A stretch of DNA of 64,000 bases. Source: Brachypodium distachyon. Lineage: Eukaryota > Streptophyta > Magnoliopsida > Poales > Poaceae. Location: NCBI RefSeq assembly GCF_000005505.3, contig NC_016133.3, positions 24,082,555 to 24,146,554 on the forward strand, written 5' to 3'. Shown here one piece after another: positions 55,337 to 64,000 of this stretch. The notes under the pieces were generated by a model. That model saw nothing but the letters and a program-made list of their open reading frames with translations. It made no database searches and was not told where the DNA came from. Position numbers and translations under genes: made by a program. The first letter of the stretch is position 1, and each line of letters begins with the position of its first letter.

Positions 55337-56215
55337 TGCCTGCATCCATGGGGGAGCATACGCTCTCACATCTCACGCCGCTGTGAAGAGGCTCACCTTT
55401 GAGGTGTGCGCCCTCCACCCCAGCGTGGAGGCACAACAGCCGTTGAGGTGGTCGCACATGCCGATCACATTCAACTCGGACGATCACCCATTCCGTTCCT
55501 TGGGATCAGGGGTTCTACCCCTCGTGGTGTCACCGATCATCAACAACTTGACGGTGACCAAGGTTCTGGTGGACAACGGAGCGAGTCTTAACCTCCTGTC
55601 CGCCAAGTTGGTGGAGAAGCTTCAGCTTCCCCTGGAGCAGATGAAGCCCACCAACCCGTTCCGGGGGATTAACCCCAGAGTGGTGCACCCCATGGGGCGA
55701 ATCACGCTCCAGGTGACTTTTGGGTCCCGGGAAGCGTTCCGGACTAAGCATGTTGTCTTTGACGTGGCTCACAGCCCTTTGCCGTACAACGGGATCATTG
55801 GTCGACCAGTGCTGATCAAGTTCGTGGCGGCGACTCATTGTACCTATGGCGTGATGAAGATGCCGTCAACATACGGTGTACTCTCCATCAAGTGCGACCT
55901 GAAGAACGCCGCTTGGTGCGCGGGCGAGGTCGTGAAGACCTCCGCAGTGGCTGATTCCAGCGACTTCGACGATGCCGGGAACGAGGATCCACTTGCAGGC
56001 GAGCAGCCCACATAAAAGAAGGCGCGAGCCACCCCCGGGCAGGATGCCGGGGGCAGTACCAGCTCCAGCCCGCGCATCAGCAAGGGAGTGAAGCTGAAGG
56101 AGGAGGGTGCCAAGGTCAAGAAGGTACCCCTGCAAGTCGGCAACGAGGCCCGCACCGTTTCTATCGGTGCGCGTCTCGACGACAAATACGTACGAAAGCG
56201 CCCTCATCGCGTTCC
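55337..56215 (+). pseudogene. pol: Protease region of element F
   Basis: Begins CIHGGAYALTSHAAVKRL, with the active site KVLVDNGASLNLLSAKLVE (D-N-G intact), FGSREAFRTKHVVFDVAHSP, LPYNGIIGRPVLIKFVAA and CAGEVVKTSAVADSSDFDD. A TAA at about 56013 follows EQPT. The Ser/Lys linker continues to the RT start. It is the near mirror image of 53459-54310 in C. Confidence 0.87.
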
Positions 56216-56838
56216 TCCGGGGAAACTCTGACGTGTTTGCTTGGGAGCTGTCGGATCTTCCGGAGTCCCCAGGGAGGTGATCGAGCATCGGTTGGCGGTG
56301 CGGCCGGACGCGCGCCCCGTCAAGTAGAAGGTTCGCCGGCAAGCACAGGAACACAAGGACTTCATCCGGCAAGAGGTAGAGAAGCTCAAGAATGCCGGGG
56401 CAATCAGGGAAGTGTTGTACCCTACTTGGTTAGCAAATCCTGTTTTAGTTCCTAAAGCAGGAAATAAATTGCGCATGTGTGTATATTTTACTGATCTTAA
56501 TCGTGCATGCCCTAAAGACCCCTTCCCTGTACCCCGTATTGTTCAAATAGTAGATTCCATAGCGGGTTGTGAGTCGTTGTGTTTTTTAGATGCTTTCTCC
56601 GGCTACCATCGGATCAAGATGGCAATCGAAGACGAGGAAAAAACAGCGTTTATCACCCCGGTTGGCTGCTACTGTTATACGTGCATGCCTTTCGGGTTGA
56701 AGAACGTGGGCTCGACATTTCAGCGCGCTTTGTGCGAGTATCTGGGACCCCAGCTAGGTCGCAATATCGAGGCCTACATGGACGATATCGTCGTCAAGTC
56801 GCGGTGCGAGGACTCGCTCATCGGCGACCTGCAGGAGA
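56216..56838 (+). pseudogene. pol: Reverse transcriptase (N-terminal two thirds) of element F
   Basis: Blocks: ...DVFAWELSDLPGVP-type start (broken), then LANPVLVPKAGNKLRMC, NRACPKDPFPVPRIVQIVD, SLCFLDAFSGYHRIKMAIE, ITPVGCYCYTCMPF and the catalytic EAYMDDIVVKSR (Y-M-D-D near 56780). TAG near 56325 and a frameshift near 56260 precede. It is cut at GDLQET. Confidence 0.87.
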
Positions 56839-57140
56839 CTTCGTCAGCACGGTGTTACGCGACGCCCGGGTACGGTACCCGCAGGTCCAGAAGCTCTTTC
56901 TTGGGATCCTGCTCGCTTCACGGAAGCTGCGCCACTACTGCCAGGCGCACAGCATCACGGTGGTGTCCGGTTTCCACCTTAAGCGGGCCCTCATCAGCCG
57001 TGAAGCCATCGGGAGGGTGGCCGAATGGAGGATGGAGCTAGCGGAGTTCGGGCTGCGTTTCGCGAACACCAAGAGCATCAAGAGTGCCGCTCTCGCTGAC
57101 TTTGTCGCAGAGTGGACGTCCACAGGAATAGAAGAATAAG
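56839..57140 (+). pseudogene. pol: RNase H remnant of element F
   Basis: Starts abruptly at FVSTVLRDARVRYPQVQKLF and continues LGILLASRKLRHYCQAHSIT, REAIGRVAEWRMELAEFGL, and SIKSAALADFVAEWTSTGIEE-stop. The RT thumb and the first part of RNase H, present in B and C, are missing, so about 700 bp were deleted. Confidence 0.85.
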
Positions 57141-57700
57141 AGACGGAAGCAAGCCTTCCTGGCAAGTTAGATGAAGGGTACTGGGTCATGTACTTCAACG
57201 GCGCCTTCAGCTTGCAGGGCGCCGGTGCTGGAGTCGTGATCGAGTCGCGCACCGGAGATCAACTCAAGTTCGTGATTTAGCTCGACTTCGCCAACTCCAC
57301 CAACAACATAGCGGAGTACGAGGGATTGCTAGCCGGGCTGCGCGCGGCAATCGCCCTCGACATCAAGTGCCTGGTTGTTCGTGGGGATTCTCAACTCGTG
57401 ATCAATTAGGTAAACAAAGACTACGACTATCCCCAGATGGCAGCGTACATGGAAGAAGTGTGAAAACCGGTGTCAAAGTTTAAGGGGCTGTGGTTTGAGC
57501 ACGTGAAGCGCAAGGACAACTTTGTTGCGGATGAGCTGTCCAAGCAGGCAGCAGAACGCAACAAGGTACCTCTTGGGGTATTCGTGTGGAGACAGTCAAA
57601 ACCCTCTGTCGATCCCAAGTCGGTTGCCGGGGAAGCTCCCCCCGGCAACTTAACGGGACCCCGCAGCACCATGCAACTGAACTCGTGGCATGCTTGAGCC
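57141..57700 (+). pseudogene. pol: Archaeal-type RNase H of element F
   Basis: GYWVMYFNGAFSLQGAGAGV has N where the catalytic D (YFDG) is expected. Then NSTNNIAEYEGLLAGLRAAI, VVRGDSQLVIN-stop-VNKDYD, FVADELSKQAAER. Stops at about 57278, 57407 and 57461. The linker ends at 57697. Confidence 0.83.
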
Positions 57701-58897
57701 GGGTACCACCACCTTGGGCCGCGGATATTATTCGCTACCTCAAGGATGGAACCCTTCCGGGAAAAGACGTTGCCGCGGAGCGAGTATCCCGAATGGGATT
57801 ATGCTCCTATGTGTGTCCCAAGAAGAAGGGCGCACGCTGGTGGAGGATATCCACCGTGGCACATACTCGCATCATGTGGCCTCTAGGGCGTTAGCTGGGA
57901 AAGCGTTTCGGCACGCCTTCTACTGGCCAACAACATTAGCTGACACCAAACAATTAGTCAAGACCTGTGAAGCGTGCCAGTTTCACGCGAAGAAGAGCAA
58001 CCAGCCAACCCAAGCCCTGGAAGTCATCCCGTCCTCTTGGCCGTTTGCGGTCTGGTGGCTGGACATCGTCGGCAAGATGCCGAGAGCTGTCAGCGGCTAC
58101 GAGTACCTCCTCGTGGCAATCCATAAATTCTTGAAATGGGTTGAGGTGGAGCCTTTGCGAGCTGTCATGGCACAGGCGACCATCAAGTTCTTCAAGGGCA
58201 TTGTGTGCCAGTTCCGTGTGCCTAACAGCATCATCACTGACAACGAGACACAATACAGTAGTGCTGTGTTCCAAGCTTACTGCGAGGACATGGGCACTAA
58301 GACCCACTTTGCCTCTGTTGCTCATCCAAGGAGCAACGGGCAGGTGGAGCGCGCCAATGCAGAAGTGCTGCGGGGCTCAAGACAAGAACCTTTGACAAGC
58401 TCAATAGCCACGGGAAGAATTGGGTTGAAGAACTCCAGTCCGTGCTGTGGTCGATCAGGACCACATCAAGTCGGGCAACGGGCCAAACGCCGTTTGCCCT
58501 CGTCTACGGGGCAAAAGCTGTGCTGCCCCTCGAGCTCAAGCATGGGTCACCTCGGGTACGCGCGTACGGCAACGACAGCCAACATGCGCAGAGGATTGAC
58601 GACCTCAGCTTCATCGAGGAGATTCGATGCTGGGCTGCTGTGCGAGCTGCAGGCTACCAGCAAGGGCTCTGTCGTTATCACGACAGGAGAGTCCATCCCC
58701 GGGGGCTCGAGGTTGGAGACCTCGTCCTGCACCGGATACAAGGAACGAAGGCCGGGAAAAAGTTGACTCCAAACTAGGAAGGCCCTTTCCGGGTAGTGCA
58801 GGTTACCAGACTAAGGGCTGTCCGGCTGGAAACCGAAGAAGGCTCTCCGGTGCCTAATAGTTGGAATATGGAGCACCTACGCAAGTTCTACCCGTGA
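57701..58897 (+). pseudogene. pol: Integrase of element F
   Basis: H2C2 region (YSHHVASRALAGKAFRHAFY, CEACQFHAKK), DDE core (WWLDIVGKMPRAVSGYEYL, IITDNETQYSSAVF, RSNGQVERANAEV). One base is missing in a G run near 58375, shifting frame before KTRTFDKL-type codons. The rest is open at 58442-58777 (ALVYGAKAVLPLELKHGS, RIDDLSFIEEIRC, RIQGTKAGKKLTP), a TAG follows, and the last codons lead to the natural stop at 58895-58897. Confidence 0.88.
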
Positions 58898-59585
58898 AAG
58901 GGTGGCACCTTACCCACGGGTGACGCTGCGGCAGCGTGCCTTTTTAAGCTAGTGTAGCCGAGCAAGGCCCGATTGTAATCCGCTAGCACACAGATGAATA
59001 AAGATAAGTGTTATTTCAATGGATATTGTGTTTCCTGTGAATGTTTGCTTCTGTCTCCTGCTCTAAGTGCACAGAATTGTCTCCACCTCCTTGGCTGTGA
59101 GCAGGGGGCTGCCGGAACCCCGAAAGCCAAGCTCGTTACCGGGTCGCCCCGGGACGAAGCCTAGCAGTTGCCGGACCTGTCCGCAACCTGTTACGTTACA
59201 AGAAGGCGCCATGGGAATATAGCAGTGCTCACACCCAAGCCTGAGGTCGATGCTTCTATGCCCGGGGGCTGGAGGCAGGAGGTCATTCGGTGTAAGTTGT
59301 TTTTCGTGCACACTGTGATACTCGTGGGGCGGTCACGGGTGTCATCGTCTTGCAAGTAAGTTGTACATATATGGCAATTACTTCGAGGCTTGATGCAGGA
59401 AACTGAGACAGGGCTAGTGCCTCCACGCGTCCGCCGGTGGTTCCGCGTGCGTGGTGGCAAGGGCGGCACTTCGGCTATTTAAAGACTGGAGCAAGCACGA
59501 TACCAACCACGGGCAAGAAGGCAAGTGATGTTGCAGAGAGGCGATGGTGGTGTATCCCTCTGCGCTTGTCGCCGAGGGTGTTCTC
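58898..59585. other. 3' region of element F between pol and antisense gene
   Basis: Non-coding. AATAAAGATAAGTG at 58997 is a candidate poly(A) signal for pol. The 110-bp repeats found in the matching place in B are not evident here. Confidence 0.55.
58997..59002 (+). terminator. Candidate poly(A) signal after element F pol
   Basis: AATAAA, 100 bp beyond the pol stop and followed by GATAAGTG, as in element B (97 bp). Confidence 0.55.
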
Positions 59586-59934
59586 TAACATCCCAAAATT
59601 TTCCCATTTTGGAATGTTAATTAATATTAATTATTTTATCTAATTTGTTTCATTTGAACATATTCTGGACTTGTTTGAATTTTTCTCACCATGTTTTAAT
59701 TTTATAACAAAAGAGTGGATTAATATGACTATCCAAATTATATCACATGGTTTGAAGATTAATACAGGTTAAAAGTATATCACATGTTTTCCAAATGAAA
59801 GGATCAAATAAAGAGAAGAGAGTAACATGACATCCTCACGTGAAGATGATTTTCCAACATTTATTAAGAGTGGGAATAACGTGACATTCCTAATCCTATA
59901 GTTGAGAAAACATTTTCAAAAAGTACGCATGTTC
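59586..59934. repeat. AT-rich insertion fragment starting with a palindrome
   Basis: AT-rich in contrast to the GC-rich DNA on both sides. It opens with an imperfect inverted repeat (TAACATCCCAAAAT, TTTCCC, ATTTTGGAATGTTA; 13 of 14 arm bases pair). TAACATCCCAAAA also resembles the start of the chromovirus LTRs. It appears to replace the end of the antisense gene of F. LTR fragment or small DNA element; I cannot decide. Confidence 0.5.
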
Positions 59935-62900
59935 TTTGGTTGTCGACAACGGCAGCGTTTTCGTCAGCAGCTTCAGCTTCATCAGCTTTGTTCTGCATCC
60001 GCGCTACCATCTCGTCCACTACGCCCTGGACCGCTTCCCGGTGGGTCTTGGCTTCTTCTTCGTCTGACCAGGCGTCGAAGACCGACTCGAACGGGAAGTC
60101 AGGGTGTGCGGAGTGGACCCGGGTGAGGATTTGCCCGACGACTTGCGCAGCAGCGAAGCCGACTTGCCGGTCCCCGAAGGCTGTGACGCAGTTCTCCAGG
60201 CCATGTAGCCGACCAACGAAATCCGCGAAGAAGGAGGTGAAGCTACAGATGTTCGCCCCATCGAAAGAAGTCATGGGGATGTCGAACCCCTGCAGCGCTT
60301 CCACCGCTGAATCCGCCAGCTTCTTTAGTCTGGCCGCCTCCTCCGTCCTGCGGGCCCGCAGCTCGGTGCATGCACCACGAGCCTCATGGGCCTGCAGCTT
60401 GTGCTCACGGTATTCCTCCTTCAGCCTTCCGATCTCGGACACCTTCTTGGTATTGTTCTCATCGATAAGGCGAAGTTCTTGCAGCGCCATGTCGAGCTCG
60501 CCTTGAACAGACGAGCTCGCCTCCTAGGGAGCGGGACTGTTCCTGCAGCTCCTTCAGCCGGCGCACCGAGGCTTCGGCTGCCGTCGCAGCCGCCATCTCC
60601 AGCTCACCGACTTCGCGCCGGAGGCGCTAGATCTCTAGGGAGTTGTTGGACAGTAAGTCCGACTTCTCTCGAAGATGCTCCTGGAACGAGTCCAGTGCCG
60701 CCTGGTGCTCCTCCTTGCCCTTGGCGTGCATAGCCTTCAGCAACTCGAGCTCCCGCTGGTGCTCTTGCTGCTGGTCCCACAGTTGCCGGAGGACCTCGGA
60801 GTCCGGAACTCCTTGCATGGTAGGTGCCGCCCTTGCCTGCTGCGCCTGCTGGAGCTCCTCTTGAAGCTGTTGCAGCTCTGAGCGCTGCTCCTCTGCCTCC
60901 CGGCACGCAGTGCCCAGCTCCGCCACTACGCGAGCATGGTGCTGGTGCGCGTCGTTGAAGAAGTCGACGAGCATCCGCTGCTGCTGCTGGATGTTGTCGA
61001 TCACCTGGTGCCACCGCAGGAACACATTGGGGTCGAAAGTGATTCGGCTCCATGACCGCCCGACGAACTCCCCTGCTCACAGGCTGAAGGTGGCCCCGCG
61101 GAGGAGGAGGACCCCGTCGCGACTGTCTGTGACCCGGAGGCTGCGTCAGGGCTTGTTGACGCGCCTCCGGTTTGTCCAAGCGCCGCAGCTCCTTGTCCGC
61201 CCGAAGAGGCAGGCCGAGGGCTCGGGGGCTTCTCCAAAGCACCGCTGCTTGCCTCCGCAGGCAAAGGCTGGTCGACGTCTCCCACCGCGGGCTGTGCCGT
61301 CTACTCGGTGTCAACCGCGGTGACTGTGGTGTCCCCGGCAACCCCCGGGGCGGATTGTTGAGGGGCCCCGGCGGAGGCAACCTCCCACGGGGCATCGTCA
61401 TCGGCCTCGCCGGTGAGGTCGATCACCCGCACGTCAGTGGGTGCGTGTGCAGTTGGGACATCCCCGGTGACTGCACGTGAACACTTGCGTCAGCCGCACC
61501 TCCGCCAATTGCCGGGATGCTCCAGCCGGCTGCCGTCGATCCTGCGGGGAACTTACCGTTAGGAAATAGCAGTGGAATTCAGTTAAAGTAAGCGGTGCTC
61601 GGTCCCGGGGATACCACATCCTGGGCCAATGCCCTGCAGGTTTTGGTCGGGGACCCGCGTGTCCCCAGCGGCAGGTGCCGCCGATGTATCTCTCGCATCA
61701 GCGGCGTCTTTGTCACCACCACCTGATGCTGGGCGTGGTTTTTTGGCCGGGGCCGCCGGCGAGGTGTTGGACTGCCCCCTCTTCCTTGAAGATCTAGGAA
61801 AGTGCAGAAGTAGATTATCAGAGCATGTGAAATTCGTGAAAACTAAAACAGTTAAAGCGACATTTAACTTACCCCGGCGGGTTGAGCTTGAGCACTCTGT
61901 CCGCCAAGATACTCGTCGTCGGACGTTCCCGACGTGCGGGGGGAGCCGGCGGAGCCGCTGGAGTTGCCGGGACGGCTGCCGTAACCGCCCCGCTGCCGGC
62001 GGAGACCCCAGTCCCCGCATCCGGTTAAGGCGCCTGGGGTTGCGGGCTAGTTTCCCGCTTGCTTGCTCGCTCCGCAGCAGACCGCCTCACCAGGGGGACG
62101 TCGTCTTCATTGTCGCCCTCCTCTAGCACGCCCCGCCAGTTGCCGGGGGAGCGTCATCGTCGTCGTTGTCGGAGTCGGAGTCCCCTCCGACGTCCAGAGA
62201 AGAGTCGTTGGAATCCGAGTCCTCCGACCTGGCGGAGTCCCGGTCCTGGTTGCCCTCTCCCGACTCGGCAGCCGGCTCCTTGCCGGGGCGAGACGTGGGT
62301 TGCGGGGGGGAGGCCTCGGACGAGGGATCCTCCACGATGCCCCACTCGTCACAGGGTGGGAGATCTTGGGCTCCCGGGTTCGGGATCCCGGCATGGAGCG
62401 CACGCGCTCCAAGCGGCAGCAACCGGAGGGTCTCATCCTCGCCGGTGATGCCCCTCACCCAGAACTGAATCTCGTGTGGAGTGAGCTCCTTGCATTGCAG
62501 CCGGGTCCGGTCGCTCGACCCGGTGTACATCCAAGCCGGATGTGAGCGCCGCTGCAGGGGAGCCACGCGCCTCCCGATGAAGTGGCGCGCCACGTCCGTG
62601 TCCGTGAGCCCGGCGTCATGGAGCGCCCTGATCTTGGCGCAGATCGGGGCCAGCTCCTTGTCCTTCGGGTCGCGGAGCGTCCAGTCCCCCGAGCCCTTTG
62701 GGGGTCCGAGGGGCTCCTCGTGGAAGTCCTGGAGCTCGTCGGTGTGCATCCGGCACCTGTCGCGGCGCCATTCGTTCTCGATCTTCTTCTTCCCCAGCTG
62801 GATGAACTCCGACTTGAGCTTGCCGTGGAATCGGAACACTACGCCCGAGGACAGGGGAACCTTCGCCTCCGTCCTCAGGTAGTAGTAGTGGCGAAACAAC

Positions 62901-63329
62901 ACCACCCACGGCATCACCCCCACAAACGCTTCACATAGGTGTTGGAAAACGGCCAATGTGAAGAAGGACGTGGGGTGAACCTGAGCCATGATGAGTCCGT
63001 ACGACTCCATGATGGCAGAGAGGAAAAAGGATGGCGGCGGCACGAACCCGGCTAGGATTAACCTTGCGAAGACTCGGAAGTACTGCGGGTAGCGCTCCGC
63101 GCCGACAGGGAGGACCCACGTCGGCCCGTGCACGTTGTGCTTGGTGGCGAGCGCCAAGACCAACTTCTCCACCCCCTCGCCGTTTTACACGGGGTTGAAA
63201 AAGGCGAACTTGGCTCACATCTCTTCGTCCTTCCGCGCTCGTTCCAACAGCTCCTTCTTGGAGGCCTTCTCGCGCTTCTTTCCTTTGCTGGTGTTCCCCT
63301 TGGGTTGGTTCTGGCCCTTGGAAGACATT
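59935..63329 (-). pseudogene. Antisense gene of element F (PF04195-like and coiled coil)
   Basis: Starts MSSKGQNQPKGNTSKGKKRE at 63329, a Lys-rich N-terminus, with a TGA after EEM and a TAA a few codons later. The conserved domain follows (FRVFARLILAGFVPPPSFFL, FQHLCEAFVGVMPWVVLFRH, VVFRFHGKLKSEFI), then an acidic Ser/Asp run (about 62150-62250). A clear intron near 61810-61870 has GTAAGT and TTTCCTAG borders. Gln/Glu-rich helical segments (about 60620-60900) and the C-terminal domain (HPDFPFESVFDAWSD, VVDEMVARMQNKAD) match copy B. The 3' end is cut by the AT-rich insertion at about 59934. Overall gene structure is convergent to pol. Exons beyond these are not resolved. Role unknown. Confidence 0.62.
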
Positions 63330-64000
63330 TGCGGGAGTGGGGAGTGAGCTTGGCAAGAGTTAGGATGCAGAGAGCTCGGGAGGCAATGGTGGAAGCAAGG
63401 AACAGTGGGGGTGCCCCGTCGCCGGTCTTGTGTATTTATCAGGGGCTGGTAGGTCACAACGGACACTGCCGGGGACCGGGATACTCTCCTTGGACCCACG
63501 CATCGGATAGGGCGTAACCCAGCAACGGACTGAGGACAACGCTACCCGGGGACTCAAGGTTGCCGGCCCATGCCCGAGGCCTACTGTCGTACCAGTGGCC
63601 CACGGGGTCCCACTGATACGCGACGCATGGGTCGCGACTAACGAAACCCTGCTAGGTTGGCCTACTGGGAAAGGCGAACCCGGGAAGCTCACCCCCGACG
63701 ATGTAATCATTGGCGAATTCAAAGTCAAGAACCAGAACATAAGAGACACCCGCTTCAGCGGCTACCTGGGAACCTTGGTCCTGGCAAGGGAAAAGCATGC
63801 AACCCTCGCAACGGACTGAGTACCTTCGCCGGGGAGGGGCTCCCAGCGACTCGCACTCGGGTCTACAAGTGGGGACAGCGGAACAGTAAACACAGGACGA
63901 GACAGCGGACGCAGTGCACTTAATGCACCGACAAGAGTCACATCGGCAGGGCTAGTCTTGCTCAGCAAGGCTAGAGCGGCTATGCTATAATTCATTTTAT
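63330..64000. other. Upstream of the F antisense gene; nothing recognised
   Basis: No ORF or LTR match I can support. On the minus strand GATAAATA (63433-63440) lies about 105 bp from the antisense ATG and could be its TATA box. The 3' LTR of F should lie here or beyond, but I cannot match it to the B LTRs. Confidence 0.4.

Larger units (their letters stand above)
55337..63329 (+). mobile_element. Element F: T1-family Tat Gypsy fragment with antisense gene
   Basis: Plus strand: protease, RT, RNase H (large internal deletion at about 56839), archaeal-type RNase H, integrase, spacer, and an antisense gene on the minus strand. Gag and the 5' LTR are missing; it begins at the head-to-head junction with C. 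No 3' LTR is recognised before the window ends. Confidence 0.85.

Noticed and set aside
63330..64000. Possible 3' LTR of element F
   Set aside because: I could not match it to the B LTRs and see no TG...CA boundary or TATA box in the right orientation, so it was left unassigned.

Overview
The window looks like a stretch of a large, repeat-rich grass genome. I see no host protein-coding gene, rRNA or tRNA in it. Almost all of it can be assigned to LTR retrotransposons nested in or joined to one another. The best clues to a grass are an Angela/BARE-like Copia element (LTR start TGTTGCAGATATGCCC, gag start MAPSQLSSFALRS), Tat-lineage Gypsy elements with an archaeal-type second RNase H and an antisense gene downstream of pol, and a Tekay/Del-type chromovirus with CG-rich LTR cores. 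A pooid grass (wheat, barley or oat relatives) is the most likely source, but this is inference.

Layout. 1-1027: integrase remnant of a Tat family called T1 here (minus). 1028-1092 and 12425-18092: one Copia element (minus), split inside its RNase H codons by a degraded chromovirus, element 1 (1093-12424, plus). 18093-30112: a second Tat family, T2 (plus), with partial 5' LTR, PBS, gag, protease, RT, two RNase H domains, integrase and then a spliced antisense gene with eight proposed exons (25880-30110). 30113-50718: a T1 element, B (minus), with both LTRs and its own antisense gene (31454-34053). B is broken by a 3.5 kb solo LTR with perfect target duplication (38438-41969), a 1.0 kb solo LTR with perfect target duplication (44000-45005) and a truncated chromovirus, E (45902-49673). 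50719-51189: an unassigned GC-rich piece and an LTR start. 51190-55336: T1 element C (minus), joined head to head to T1 element F (55337-63329, plus, antisense gene at about 59935-63329). 63330-64000: nothing recognised.

How the parts relate. In the Tat elements, gag-pol runs on one strand and an antisense gene runs convergently from the 3' side. The antisense products share a domain resembling the plant 'putative gypsy-type transposon' family (Pfam PF04195), followed by coiled-coil-like segments and an acidic or helical tail. In T1 copies B and F an AATAAA lies about 100 bp beyond the pol stop, ahead of the antisense gene, so the two convergent transcription units could be kept apart. Tandem repeats occur in this 3' module in T2 (62-bp units in a proposed intron) and in B (about 110-bp units between pol and the antisense gene).

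All coding regions are decayed by nonsense changes, many consistent with C-to-T change in CAG or CGA codons, and by frameshifts. Nothing here looks capable of autonomous movement. The antisense genes are the least understood part of the window.
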